A stretch of DNA of 64,000 nucleotides from Arthrobacter sp. OAP107. Lineage in GTDB: Bacteria; Actinomycetota; Actinomycetes; Actinomycetales; Micrococcaceae. The DNA lies in contig NZ_JBEPOK010000001.1 of NCBI RefSeq assembly GCF_040546765.1, positions 1,116,001-1,180,000 of the forward strand. Direction: 5' to 3'. Below the pieces are notes generated by a model, which saw only the letters and a program-made list of their open reading frames with translations, was not told where the DNA came from and ran no database searches. Made by a program: the position numbers and the translations under genes. Positions 43,585 to 53,469 of this stretch are shown in pieces; the first letter of the stretch is position 1, and each line of letters starts with the position of its first letter.

Positions 43585-45099
43585 TTGGAGAACGTCACCA
43601 GGCCGTGGCCTGCACTCTGGTCCCTCGTCATCGGGTTCTTCATGATCCTGATCGACACCACCATCGTTTCGGTGGCCAACCCACGCATCATGGAGGGGCT
43701 GGATACGGACATCAACGCCGTCATCTGGGTCACCAGCGCCTACCTGCTGGCCTACGCGGTGCCGCTGCTGATCACCGGCAGGCTGGGTGACAGGTTCGGA
43801 CCCAAACGGCTGTACCTGGCCGGCCTCGTGGTGTTCACCCTCGCGTCGCTGTGGTGCGGGCTGTCCGGCACCGTCGGAATGCTCATCGCTGCCCGCGTCC
43901 TGCAGGGCCTGGGCGCTGCGCTGATGGCGCCGCAGACCATGGCCGTGATCACCAGGATATTCCCGCCTGACGGGCGCGGCGCCGCGATGGGCCTGTGGGG
44001 CGCCACCGCCGGTGTGGCCACGCTGGTTGGTCCGATCCTGGGCGGCGTGCTCGTGGACGGGCTTGGCTGGGAGTGGATCTTCTTCATCAACGTGCCGATC
44101 GGGATCGTGGGCTTCATCCTTGCCTGGCGATTCGTTCCGTCCCTCACCACCCATCCGCACAGGTTCGACGTCCCCGGCGTGGTGCTCAGCGCCGTCGGAC
44201 TTTTCCTCCTTGTCTTTGGCATCCAGGAAGGCGAGACCTACGACTGGGGCACCATCGCCGGCCCGGTGACTGTGTGGGGTCTGATCATCAGCGGCATCGT
44301 GGTGCTGGCGTTGTTTGTCGGCTGGCAGGCGGCCAACAAGGGCGAGCCGCTGCTGCCGCTGGATCTCTTCCGGGACCGCAACTTCTCGCTGGCCAACATC
44401 GGGATCACCACGGTGGGCTTCACTGTCACGGCCTTCGGGCTGCCGCTCATTTTCTACTACCAGATCGTTCGGGACATGACCCCCACGCAGTCGGCCCTGA
44501 TGATGGCGCCCATGGCGCTGATTTCCGGAGGGCTCGCGCCGCTGGTGGGCAAGATCATTGACCGGGTGAACCCCAAATACATTACGTCCACTGGCCTGCT
44601 GCTCATGGCGGCGGCGCTGTTCTGGAACTCGGCCCTGATGCATCCGGACACGCCCGTGTGGCTGTTCCTGCTGCCCAGTGCGATGCTCGGCTTCGCGAAC
44701 GCGGGCATCTGGGCGCCGCTGAGCTCCACCGCCACCCGCAACCTGCCCATGCGGCAGGCGGGTGCCGGCGCGGGCGTGTACAACACCACGCGGCAGATCG
44801 GTGCTGTCCTCGGCAGTGCCGCCATCGCCGTGCTCATGCAGGCGCGGCTCGCCGCGGAACTTCCGGCGGCACCCGGCGGGACGCCTGGGGGTTCGGGCGA
44901 GGCCGGGGGCTTCGGCGGCCAGCTGCCTCCCGCCCTCCATGACGGCTTCGCGACGGCCATGGGCCAGTCGATCATGCTGCCTGCGGCTGTGATCGTGCTC
45001 GGCGCCGCCGTGGCCCTGTTCTTCGCCAAGCCCAAGGCCGTCCAGGGCTGGGGCGGGCAGCGGCCTGCCGGCAAGGACGCGGAGGCGACGACGCGCTAG
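43585..45099 (+). CDS. DHA2-family (EmrB/QacA) MFS drug exporter
   Basis: A 504-residue transporter with fourteen helices, of the 14-TM DHA2 group, which exports drugs or other compounds with protons. Motifs: WSLVIGFFMILIDTTIVSVANP at the first helix, LITGRLGDRFGPKR (motif A) and GLGAALMAPQTMAVITR (motif C region). Start is TTG, 4 nt after the ankyrin stop, so it is probably part of that operon. A Gly/Ala/Pro-rich loop lies before the last helix. Substrate unknown; no adjacent regulator. Confidence 0.88.
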   Translation: MENVTRPWPALWSLVIGFFMILIDTTIVSVANPRIMEGLDTDINAVIWVTSAYLLAYAVPLLITGRLGDRFGPKRLYLAGLVVFTLASLWCGLSGTVGMLIAARVLQGLGAALMAPQTMAVITRIFPPDGRGAAMGLWGATAGVATLVGPILGGVLVDGLGWEWIFFINVPIGIVGFILAWRFVPSLTTHPHRFDVPGVVLSAVGLFLLVFGIQEGETYDWGTIAGPVTVWGLIISGIVVLALFVGWQAANKGEPLLPLDLFRDRNFSLANIGITTVGFTVTAFGLPLIFYYQIVRDMTPTQSALMMAPMALISGGLAPLVGKIIDRVNPKYITSTGLLLMAAALFWNSALMHPDTPVWLFLLPSAMLGFANAGIWAPLSSTATRNLPMRQAGAGAGVYNTTRQIGAVLGSAAIAVLMQARLAAELPAAPGGTPGGSGEAGGFGGQLPPALHDGFATAMGQSIMLPAAVIVLGAAVALFFAKPKAVQGWGGQRPAGKDAEATTR

Positions 45100-45103
45100 C
45101 GCG

Positions 45104-45156
45104 ATTGGCGGCCGGCGCCAGGGTGGCGCGGGCTGCTGAGGCGGCCGGCCGCCGAT
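45104..45156 (+). terminator. hairpin after the exporter gene
   Basis: A 12-bp stem of ATTGGCGGCCGG (45104-45115) with CCGGCCGCCGAT (45145-45156) including one G-T pair. No T tract follows. Confidence 0.55.
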
Positions 45157-45179
45157 TCACGCCGATGCGGCGCCCCGCC

Positions 45180-45211
45180 TAGCCCAGCAGCACGCTAGCC
45201 CAGCAGCACGC
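45180..45211. repeat. 16-bp tandem duplication across the acetyltransferase stop codon
   Basis: The 16-bp unit TAGCCCAGCAGCACGC is present twice in direct succession and includes the stop codon and the last codons of the gene, so the protein end (SVLLG then stop) is duplicated beyond the stop. Confidence 0.85.
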
Positions 45212-45911
45212 TGGTCTGGATGCCGCCGGTGGAAAAGCCCAGGCTGCGTGCCGTGGCCAGCGAGCCCTTGTTGCTGACATCGGTGCGCCACTGCAGCGTC
45301 AGACCGGAGGCCAGTGCTTCGTGGGCGGCCACCGAGGCCGCGAGCGATCCCAGCCCGCGGCGGCGCCAGTCGGGAGCCACCAGAACGCCCATGTGCGCCA
45401 GGATGCCTTCCCATTCGGAGTAGGCGCCGCAGGCCACAGGTACCCGCTGCCCCTCGTCGTCGTGAATGATGGTGTAGCGGTTCTCGAGGTCGGACAGGCC
45501 CACCTCGTTGACGTCGTCGGGCGGGCACAGGCCTTCGAGCTCAATAGCTTCCGGGTTGCCGTGCGACACCGTCAGCTCCTCAGCGGGCTGCAGCAGCGGC
45601 AGGTCGTCGGCGAAGAAGAGTGCGGCGGCGCCCTGGCCATGGCCTCCGTGCCGGCGGGTGATGGTCAGCAGGGTGACGTGCTGGGCCATCTCCTCGTCGG
45701 AAATGCCGGCCGCGGCGTCCAGCGCCCAGTGCGGACCTACTAAGGCCGAGCTGCCGAACAGCCGCACGAACTCGACCGACTGCGCTGCATCGTCAGCCCT
45801 GGTGATCCGCTCGCCGGTTTCCAATGCGCGGGCGAAAGCGCCATCGTCGAGCCCCAGGCGGCGGGCCCAGGCCAGCTGGATGATGGCGGCGGATCCGGGG
45901 TCGAGACTCAT
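45195..45911 (-). CDS. GNAT-family N-acetyltransferase
   Basis: A 238-residue acetyl-CoA-dependent transferase. The acetyl-CoA binding loop VLVAPDWRRRGLGSLAASVA lies near residue 180, followed by the typical SNKGSLATARSLGF. The N-terminal 90 residues are not a classical GNAT core and may bind the unknown substrate. ATG at 45911 is supported by TAGGCT 6 nt upstream. It is downstream of pfkA but separated by a palindrome. Confidence 0.8.
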   Translation of the reverse strand: MSLDPGSAAIIQLAWARRLGLDDGAFARALETGERITRADDAAQSVEFVRLFGSSALVGPHWALDAAAGISDEEMAQHVTLLTITRRHGGHGQGAAALFFADDLPLLQPAEELTVSHGNPEAIELEGLCPPDDVNEVGLSDLENRYTIIHDDEGQRVPVACGAYSEWEGILAHMGVLVAPDWRRRGLGSLAASVAAHEALASGLTLQWRTDVSNKGSLATARSLGFSTGGIQTSVLLG

Positions 45912-45917
45912 GATCCC

Positions 45918-45923
45918 AGCCTA
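45918..45923 (-). promoter_or_regulatory. -10 element, leaderless acetyltransferase
   Basis: TAGGCT exactly 6 nt before the ATG at 45911. Confidence 0.55.
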
Positions 45924-45944
45924 CCGATCCCTGCCGTCAGACAG

Positions 45945-46008
45945 GCGCGAACGTACAGGTGTGGCCCCTGACTCCGCAGAATCAGGGGCCACAACTGTAC
46001 GTTCGCGC
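45945..46008. repeat. long palindromic element (family copy B)
   Basis: Arms 45945-45971 and 45982-46008 (27 bp, one mismatch) with a 10-nt loop. The outer part GCGCGAACGTACA is shared with the element at 11704-11769. It lies at the end of pfkA (minus) and just before the GNAT promoter, so it probably terminates pfkA. Confidence 0.8.
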
Positions 46009-46030
46009 TGCCAGGAACCAGCCCTGGACC

Positions 46031-47056
<1,026 letters not shown>

Positions 47057-47219
47057 TTTCTTGGCTCAAATCCTGGTTCGAAGGGTTTACGGGCAGAGCG
47101 CCACGCTGAGCTCAATTAGAGATTCTAGTGCGGAGTGTGGGGTAGGACACAAACGATTACACCGCCGCGGGGTCCGGACGCCGGCCCAGGACGCCTGGGC
47201 CGGCATGGTCCACGACAGC

Positions 47220-47255
47220 ACAGTGCCCCCGTTCCGGCGGGAACGGGGGCACTGT
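47220..47255 (-). terminator. terminator of the pspC operon
   Basis: A 16-bp perfect stem (47220-47235 with 47240-47255), loop GGCG, 35 nt past the stop of the small PspC gene. The 234-nt gap 47057-47290 holds a further shorter hairpin (CGGCCCAGG/CCTGGGCCG, 47181-47201) and no gene. Confidence 0.75.
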
Positions 47256-47290
47256 ATGGATGGACGACGGCGGCTGCCCGCCAACGGGCT

Positions 47291-47545
47291 CTACCGGCCT
47301 ATGCCGCGCTTCTCGAGGAAGGACTCAAGGGCGATGGAGTTGTTCTGGTCCGGCAGGATCAGCCACGCCGCGAGGTAGAACACGACGGCCGGGCCCGGCA
47401 GCAGGCAGAAGAGGAGAAAAGCGATTCGGACGAATGCCACGTCCACGTTCAGCTTCCCGGCGATTCCGCCGCATACGCCGCCAAGCCAACGTTGCGGTCC
47501 GCGCTTCAGGCCCAGGCCCCTGACAATGCTGAAGAACTTTTCCAT
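47291..47545 (-). CDS. PspC-domain small membrane protein
   Basis: An 84-residue protein formed almost entirely of a PspC domain: RGPQRWLGGVCGGIAGKLNV followed by a helix (FVRIAFLLFCLLPGPAVVFYLAAWLILP). PspC domains sit in the membrane and sense or transmit envelope stress. Third gene of a minus-strand operon that is divergent from a kinase-regulator pair also containing a PspC domain. Confidence 0.85.
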   Translation of the reverse strand: MEKFFSIVRGLGLKRGPQRWLGGVCGGIAGKLNVDVAFVRIAFLLFCLLPGPAVVFYLAAWLILPDQNNSIALESFLEKRGIGR

Positions 47546-47548
47546 GGT

Positions 47549-47833
47549 TCAAGACTTCCCGTTTGTTGTGCTGTTGTCACGTTTTCGTGCGGAGAGCAGC
47601 CCGCCGATCACCAATGCGGCCCCGGCCCCGATCATCAGGCCGATCAGCACGTAAGTGCCGTTCAGGACCACAATCCCCAGTTGGGAGATGACGATCAGAA
47701 CGGCCAGGGCGAGGACCACGAGCCCCCAGACGATGGTGCCTACCCGGGCGGGCGCCTCTGCGGGTTTGTCCGTTCCCGTGGCAGCCGGTTTGGGCAGAGG
47801 GTTTGTTTCCGCTGACGGATCAAAGCTGCTCAT
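47549..47833 (-). CDS. two-helix membrane protein
   Basis: A 94-residue protein with two hydrophobic helices (about 30-52 and 58-82) and a basic end (SARKRDNSTTNGKS). No known family is recognised. It lies 1 nt from the PspC gene upstream and 3 nt from the small PspC gene downstream, so the three form one operon. Confidence 0.75.
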   Translation of the reverse strand: MSSFDPSAETNPLPKPAATGTDKPAEAPARVGTIVWGLVVLALAVLIVISQLGIVVLNGTYVLIGLMIGAGAALVIGGLLSARKRDNSTTNGKS

Positions 47834-47834
47834 G

Positions 47835-49541
47835 TCAGTTTCCTTCCTGGATGGCGATGTTGCTCACGGTGCCGTCGATCTGGAGGATCAGGCGGGCGCC
47901 GGGCTTGTCCGAGTTGTAGCTGCTTTGCCGGGAGGTGATCCCGCCCCGGCTCTCCGTACCCTCGTTCAGGTTGCCCAGGGTCATGTCGGCCCGGACATCC
48001 ACCGGCACGGTGCGGGGGATGATGACGGTTACGTTGCTTGCCGTGGCATCAAGGGGAATCACGACGTCGGTGCCCAGGGGCGGGTTCAGGTTCAGGCCGG
48101 TCAGGTCGACAGTTCCCCGGCCCCCCGTGATCTGGAAGCCCTGGCGGGCCTGTTCGATGGTGACCGGGTTCCAGTCCGCGTTCTGGAAGCGGAAGCGGTC
48201 ACCGTTGGGCACGGCGCTGAAGATGCCGCCGACGATGAGCGCCATCACGGCGAAGAACCCGAGGACACCCGAGGTCCTGCCGCGCATCCCGGCCAGCAGG
48301 ATGCCAAGGCCAAGGACCGCTGCACCGGCTGCCCAGACCACGGCGTTGGCTGAATCGCCGAGATCAATCAGGTTGCCGGCGTCGAGCGCCTTGAGCGTTC
48401 CGCCAGCGAGCAGCGCCAGTCCGGCGGTGATGGCTACCGCCGGAGTGCCTGGGCCGCTGGGCCGCGACTTGGGGGCGGGTGCGGGCACCGGAACCGGAGC
48501 CGGCCGGCGGGGCGGAAGGCCGCCGCCGTAGGGGGCAGTGGAGGCTGCCGGGCCGTACGGGGTTGCAGGGCCGTGCTGGCTTGCCTGGCCGTATGAGGGT
48601 ATGGCGTCCGGGGTTGGCGGCACCGTGTAGGGCTGGGTGGGCGTGTGGCTGCCGGTGGCGAAGGAGGACCCGGGGAATGATGATGCGGAGGATGGTGCTG
48701 CGGAGGTCGGTGACGCGGAGGACGCCGTGGATCCCGCTGTAGCGGTCGCCGGCGGGTTGCCGGGGGCTGTGTAGCCGTAGGCGGCCCGGGCTCCGGTGGC
48801 GCTGCCCATGGGTGTTCCGCTGCGGTTCTTGTTGCGCTGGGTCAGGAAGTAGATCAGGTAGATGATGCCGCCGATCCAGAACAGCGCCCAGAAGAAGCCG
48901 AAGCCGTCGTGGCCCCATCCCCAGAAGCCGCCGCCTATGCCGGTGAGGCCGACGATCGAGGTGATGAGCGCGCCGGTCATTCCGGTGCTCCAGCGGCCGG
49001 CGCCTGCCTCCTGGGTGTGGATCCGGCCGTCGGGCTCAGGCAGCAGGGCCCAGCCGAGGCCGTACAGGAGGACGCCGATGCCTGCGAACAGCGTCAGCAC
49101 GATGAAGATGCCGCGCACGATCAGCGGGTCGATGCCCATCCTCTCCGCAACGCCGCTCGAGACGCCGCCGATCCAGCGGTCGCGTCCCCGGTGTATGCCG
49201 TGGCTGCGGATCCAGTCGAAGAAGTTCAGCGGCTGGGCCGTGTGGCCGTAGCCGGCGCCGTAAGCGGGGGCGCCATAAGCCGGTCCGGCGTGCGTTCCGG
49301 AGCGTGTGAACAGCGGCTTCGTGGGATTTTCCGGCGCAGCGGGTTCCGTGTTTTCCGGTTCAGTGTGTTCCCGTTCTGCGTTTCCCGGACGGGCGCTTTC
49401 CGGACCGGCATTCTCCGGACCGGCGTTTTCCGGACCGGCGTTTTCCGGTCGTGCATCGTGTGCCGGTTCCTGGCCGGTGCCGCCCTCGGACGGGGTTCCC
49501 GGCTGCTGGCCTTCATTGGGGTTGGGGTTCTGCGAGTTCAT
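47835..49541 (-). CDS. PspC-domain membrane protein with C-terminal beta domain
   Basis: A 568-residue protein. The N-terminal 80 residues are Asn/Glu/Pro-rich with repeated GPENA. A PspC domain follows (IHRGRDRWIGGVSSGVAERMG, about 115-170), then helices, a Ser/Pro/Tyr-rich stretch, further membrane segments and a C-terminal domain of about 130 residues with VDVRADMTLGNLNEG, similar in pattern to the LiaF/DUF2154 C-terminal beta domain. In LiaF-like proteins that domain controls a partner kinase; the divergent PspC kinase is the obvious candidate. Partner is inferred from position. Confidence 0.8.
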   Translation of the reverse strand: MNSQNPNPNEGQQPGTPSEGGTGQEPAHDARPENAGPENAGPENAGPESARPGNAEREHTEPENTEPAAPENPTKPLFTRSGTHAGPAYGAPAYGAGYGHTAQPLNFFDWIRSHGIHRGRDRWIGGVSSGVAERMGIDPLIVRGIFIVLTLFAGIGVLLYGLGWALLPEPDGRIHTQEAGAGRWSTGMTGALITSIVGLTGIGGGFWGWGHDGFGFFWALFWIGGIIYLIYFLTQRNKNRSGTPMGSATGARAAYGYTAPGNPPATATAGSTASSASPTSAAPSSASSFPGSSFATGSHTPTQPYTVPPTPDAIPSYGQASQHGPATPYGPAASTAPYGGGLPPRRPAPVPVPAPAPKSRPSGPGTPAVAITAGLALLAGGTLKALDAGNLIDLGDSANAVVWAAGAAVLGLGILLAGMRGRTSGVLGFFAVMALIVGGIFSAVPNGDRFRFQNADWNPVTIEQARQGFQITGGRGTVDLTGLNLNPPLGTDVVIPLDATASNVTVIIPRTVPVDVRADMTLGNLNEGTESRGGITSRQSSYNSDKPGARLILQIDGTVSNIAIQEGN

Positions 49542-49654
49542 ACCTCGATCTTGCCGTTTGCGCTGGTCAGTCCTCTATTGGGGAACACCCTGAGCCGTCC
49601 CTGACTTACCCCGGGTTCACCCTCATAACAGGCCTCGCGAACCCTGATCCGTGT

Positions 49655-49660
49655 TTGGAT
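49655..49660 (+). promoter_or_regulatory. possible -10 element, leaderless histidine kinase
   Basis: TTGGAT 6 nt before the ATG at 49667; a weaker match than the other examples. Confidence 0.3.
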
Positions 49661-49666
49661 TGATGC

Positions 49667-51112
49667 ATGACCACAGCCCCCGTCCGCCCGCCTCTGGTCC
49701 GCAGCAGCGACCGCGTGATTGCCGGCGTCTGCTCCGGCTTGGCGGCCCATCTTGGCTGGCCGGTGCGCATGGTCCGGATTGGGATGGTGGTGGCCGCCTT
49801 CGCAGGCGGCGCGGGGCTGGCGTTCTACGCGTGGCTGTGGATCATGGTTCCCACCGCGGACGAGAGCGCCAGGCGCAATGCCCGCCGCCCGGCGTCGCCC
49901 ATTGCACCTGCCGTGAGCCTGCCGCCCATGGGCTTGCAGCCCGGGCCGGCCCCCCTCCTTTTACCGGGCGCTTTCCCTTCACCGGGCGCTGTCCCTTCGC
50001 CGGGCGCTGTCCCTTCGGTCTCCGCCGTTCCCCCGCCTGCGGGGGAGTACGACGACGGCGCCGCCTCCCAGCCTCCGACGGCTGCCGCCGTTTCCGGGGC
50101 AGGCGCGTGGTTCCGGATCCGCAGCATGCGCTACGGCAAGGAGATCCTGCTGGGCGCAGGACTCCTGCTTGTGGCCGCAATCATGATCGCCAGGCTGCTG
50201 GGGGTGGAGGTGCCCCTCGGCACCCTGATCCCGGCGGCGGCGATACTCGGGGGCGCGGCGATTGCCTGGATGCAGCTGGATGAAACCCGTAGGGCAGGGC
50301 TGGTGGACAAAGCCAAGGCGGACCAGGCGGGCGGCTGGGCGCGGCTGGCTGCGGGCCTCGCGCTCGTGGTGGCCGGGGTGCTGGTGATGGTCTCCGGGTC
50401 GGGCTCATGGCAGCAGACCTGGCTCGCGCTGCTCGCCTCCGTGGCCGTGCTGGGCGGCGTGGCGCTGGTGCTGCTGCCGTGGGGCCTGAAGTTCTGGCGT
50501 GACCTGGAAACGGAACGGGCAGGACGCGTGCGGGAGACCGAGCGGGCGGAGATCGCCGCCCATCTGCACGACTCCGTCCTCCAGACCCTTGCCCTGATCC
50601 AGCGGCGGGCAGGCAACGAACACGACGTCGTCCGCCTGGCCCGGGCCCAGGAGCGCGAGCTGCGGGGCTGGCTTTTCCAGGACCCCGCCCGTGACGCCGG
50701 ACAGCTCTCGGACCGGATCAAGGCCGCCGCGGCCGAGGTCGAGGACGGACTGGGAAACGCCGTCGACGTCGTGACCGTGGGCGATACGGAGATGACCGAG
50801 CGCCACGAGGCATTGGTCCAGGCCAGCCGCGAAGCCATGCTGAACGCTGCCCGCCATGGTGGCGGTCCCGTTTCGGTCTACCTCGAAGTGTCCGACGGCG
50901 GCGCGGACGTCTTCGTCAAAGACCGCGGCCCGGGCTTCGAACTGAATACCGTCCCGCACGACAGGCTGGGCGTGCGTGAATCAATTATTGGCCGGATGAA
51001 GCGGCACGGCGGCAACGCCGTAATCAACAGCGGACGCGACGGAACCGAGGTGCGCCTCAGGCTGCCTGCGGACGTCGCGGACGTCGCGGACAGCGGGGAA
51101 GGGAAGTCATGA
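49667..51112 (+). CDS. PspC-domain histidine kinase
   Basis: A 481-residue sensor kinase of the NarL/DesK group. The N-terminal PspC domain (SSDRVIAGVCSGLAAHLGWP, about 14-60) is followed by a Pro/Ser-rich stretch, about four membrane helices, a HisKA_3 domain with the H-box HLHDSVLQTL (His301 as likely phosphoacceptor) and a HATPase domain (VQASREAMLNAARHGGGPV, DRGPGF). It should autophosphorylate on envelope stress and pass phosphate to the regulator whose gene overlaps its stop by 4 nt. Regulation by the divergent PspC operon is inferred. Confidence 0.88.
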   Translation: MTTAPVRPPLVRSSDRVIAGVCSGLAAHLGWPVRMVRIGMVVAAFAGGAGLAFYAWLWIMVPTADESARRNARRPASPIAPAVSLPPMGLQPGPAPLLLPGAFPSPGAVPSPGAVPSVSAVPPPAGEYDDGAASQPPTAAAVSGAGAWFRIRSMRYGKEILLGAGLLLVAAIMIARLLGVEVPLGTLIPAAAILGGAAIAWMQLDETRRAGLVDKAKADQAGGWARLAAGLALVVAGVLVMVSGSGSWQQTWLALLASVAVLGGVALVLLPWGLKFWRDLETERAGRVRETERAEIAAHLHDSVLQTLALIQRRAGNEHDVVRLARAQERELRGWLFQDPARDAGQLSDRIKAAAAEVEDGLGNAVDVVTVGDTEMTERHEALVQASREAMLNAARHGGGPVSVYLEVSDGGADVFVKDRGPGFELNTVPHDRLGVRESIIGRMKRHGGNAVINSGRDGTEVRLRLPADVADVADSGEGKS

Positions 51113-51786
51113 GTACACCGGCAGGGGCAGGCGCGGCGGGAAGAAGCGTGCGGGTGGTGATCGTGGATGACCACGCGATTTTCCGGTCCGGCCTGAAGGC
51201 TGACCTGGACCCGAGCGTGGTGGTGGTCGGCGAGGCCGGCACGGTGGAACAGGCCGTCGAGGTCATTGCCGCAGCACGGCCCGACGTCGTGCTGCTGGAC
51301 GTGCACCTGCCCGGTGGCCGCGGTGGGGGAGGCCGGGAGGTCATCACGGGCTCCGCGGCGCTGCTGGGAACAACCAGGTTCCTTGCCCTGAGTGTGTCCG
51401 ATGCCGCCGAGGACGTGGTGGCTGTGATCCGCGCCGGTGCCCGCGGCTATGTTACGAAGACCATTTCCGGCGCGGAAATCACCGACGCCGTATTCCGGGT
51501 TGCCAGCGGAGATGCGGTGTTCTCCCCACGCCTGGCAGGCTTTGTCCTGGATGCCTTCGGCACCGCCCCGGCGGACATCGCCGACGACGAACTGGACAAG
51601 CTCTCCGCCCGCGAACTTGAGGTGATGAGGCTGATCGCCCGCGGCTACAGCTACAAGGAAGTGGCCAAGGAGCTCTTCATCTCGATCAAAACCGTCGAAA
51701 CCCACGTCTCGGCCGTGCTCCGGAAGCTGCAGCTGTCGAGCCGCCACGAACTGACCAAGTGGGCCGCCGAACGCCGCCTCCTCTAG
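51109..51786 (+). CDS. NarL/LuxR-family response regulator
   Basis: A 225-residue regulator. The receiver domain has the acidic pocket VIVDDHA (Asp20, Asp21), the phosphorylated Asp64 in VLLDVHLPGG and the Lys near TKTISGA. The C-terminal LuxR helix-turn-helix reads RELEVMRLIARGYSYKEVA and SIKTVETHVS. It is coupled to the kinase by the ATGA-type overlap and probably controls the divergent pspC operon. Confidence 0.93.
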   Translation: MSTPAGAGAAGRSVRVVIVDDHAIFRSGLKADLDPSVVVVGEAGTVEQAVEVIAAARPDVVLLDVHLPGGRGGGGREVITGSAALLGTTRFLALSVSDAAEDVVAVIRAGARGYVTKTISGAEITDAVFRVASGDAVFSPRLAGFVLDAFGTAPADIADDELDKLSARELEVMRLIARGYSYKEVAKELFISIKTVETHVSAVLRKLQLSSRHELTKWAAERRLL

Positions 51787-51852
51787 CCACACGCTTCCTC
51801 ACTACCTGCCGCCTTTCCCCCCAACGCTCGATCACGTCCTGCCGCCGAAACG

Positions 51853-51894
51853 CAAACGCTCCCGCACCAAAAACAATTGGTGCGGGAGCGTTTG
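51853..51894. terminator. bidirectional terminator between the regulator and aspC genes
   Basis: A 17-bp perfect stem CAAACGCTCCCGCACCA (51853-51869) with its complement (51878-51894) around AAAACAAT, between converging genes. The 193-nt gap 51787-51979 also has two copies of TTCCTGCAGGA (51901 and 51935 areas). Confidence 0.85.
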
Positions 51895-51979
51895 AAGATT
51901 TCCTGCAGGAAGTGAGAGAGGATCCGTGATTTTCCTGCAGGAGGTGATGGAGCGTTTGGAGCTATTGCGCCTTGCCTGG

Positions 51980-53197
51980 TTACTGGGCCTTGCCCAGGAA
52001 CTCCTGCAGGCGGCCGACGCCGGTGGCGAGGTCGTCGTCACCCAGGGCGTAGGAGAGCCGCAGGAAGCCGGACGGGCCGAAGGCTTCACCGGGAACCACG
52101 GCCACCTCCACCTCGTCCAGGATCAGCGCGGCCAGCGCGGCCGAGGTCTCCGGGCGGACCGTACCGTTCGCCGTCGGGAATTCCTTACCCAGCAGCGCGC
52201 GGACGTCCGCGTACACATAAAAGGCGCCCTTCGGCGTCGGGCATTCAACGCCCTCGATCGCATTGAGCCCGTCCACGATGGCCTTCCGGCGGCGGTCGAA
52301 GGCCACTTTCATCTCATCTACCGCGGTGAGCGGGCCGGAGACGGCTGCCAGGGCGGCAATCTGCGGAATGTTGGACACGTTGGAGGTGGCGTGGGACTGC
52401 AGGTTGGTGGCGGCCTTGATGACGTCGGCGGGCCCGATCATCCAGCCCACGCGCCAGCCGGTCATCGCATAGGTCTTGGCAACACCGTTGAGGATCACTA
52501 CCTTGTCGCCCAGTTCGGGGGCGGCGGTGGCGATGGAGGTGAACGGAACGCCGTCGTATGTCAGGTGCTCGTAGATCTCGTCGGTGACCACCCACAGGCC
52601 CTTGGCGGCGGCCCACTTGCCGATCTCGGCGACCTGCTCGGGCGAGTAGACCGAGCCGGTGGGGTTCGACGGCGAGACGAACAGGAGAATCTTCGTGCGG
52701 TCCGTGACGGCTGCTTCGAGCTGCTCAACGGTCACCAGGTAGTCCTGCTCCGGACCGGCAAAGACCTCCACCGGGACGCCGCCGGCGAGGCGGATGGCCT
52801 CGGGGTAGGTGGTCCAGAACGGCGTGGGGACAATCACTTCGTCGCCTGGATCTACGAGGGTGGCGAACGTGTTGTAGACGGCCTGCTTGCCGCCGTTGGT
52901 GACCAGCACCTGGGACGGGTCGGCCTTGTAGCCGGAGTCCCGGAACGTCTTCTCGGCGATGGCCTTCTTCAGCTCGGGCAGGCCTCCGGCGGGGGAATAG
53001 CGGTGGTACTTCGGCTGGCTGGCGGCGTCGATGGCGGCCTGGACGATGTAGTCCGGAGTGGGGAAGTCGGGCTCGCCCGCACCGAAGCCAATCACCGGCC
53101 GGCCGGCCGCCTTCAGCGCCTTGGCCTTGGCGTCGACAGCAAGTGTGGCGGATTCGGCAATGGCGGAAATGCGTTGGGAAACGCGGGCGGAAGACAT
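51980..53197 (-). CDS. aspC: aspartate aminotransferase (class I/II)
   Basis: A 405-residue PLP enzyme. Key features: FGAGEPDFPTPD near residue 40, PTPFWTTYPE, SPSNPTGSVYS, TDEIYEHLTYDG, and the PLP lysine Lys241 in NGVAKTYAMTGWRVGW. It exchanges amino groups between aspartate and oxoglutarate. The ATG at 53197 is chosen because a longer frame crosses the tRNA-Trp gene. In many actinobacteria it stands in this same place before trpT-secE-nusG. Confidence 0.93.
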   Translation of the reverse strand: MSSARVSQRISAIAESATLAVDAKAKALKAAGRPVIGFGAGEPDFPTPDYIVQAAIDAASQPKYHRYSPAGGLPELKKAIAEKTFRDSGYKADPSQVLVTNGGKQAVYNTFATLVDPGDEVIVPTPFWTTYPEAIRLAGGVPVEVFAGPEQDYLVTVEQLEAAVTDRTKILLFVSPSNPTGSVYSPEQVAEIGKWAAAKGLWVVTDEIYEHLTYDGVPFTSIATAAPELGDKVVILNGVAKTYAMTGWRVGWMIGPADVIKAATNLQSHATSNVSNIPQIAALAAVSGPLTAVDEMKVAFDRRRKAIVDGLNAIEGVECPTPKGAFYVYADVRALLGKEFPTANGTVRPETSAALAALILDEVEVAVVPGEAFGPSGFLRLSYALGDDDLATGVGRLQEFLGKAQ

Positions 53198-53469
53198 GGC
53201 GGGTCCGTTCTTCGCTTGCAGCTGGAGAGCTGAATGGTGGATTTCGACGGAATCTACTCTATGCTGTTCACCGGATCGTTCGAGGTGGAACACGGATTTG
53301 TGACTGCGGTGCGGCGCGGATTCAAAAGCCGGAAACGGTCCGAAATGAGGCTGGTTCGACGTAAGCGCAGTTGTTGCGTAGACTGGTTCTCCGGTGTTGA
53401 AAACACGGATGATGACGTGCGCCCCAGATAGCTTTGGGGAAGCGCGGCCTCTGTCGGTTTTTGATCCAT

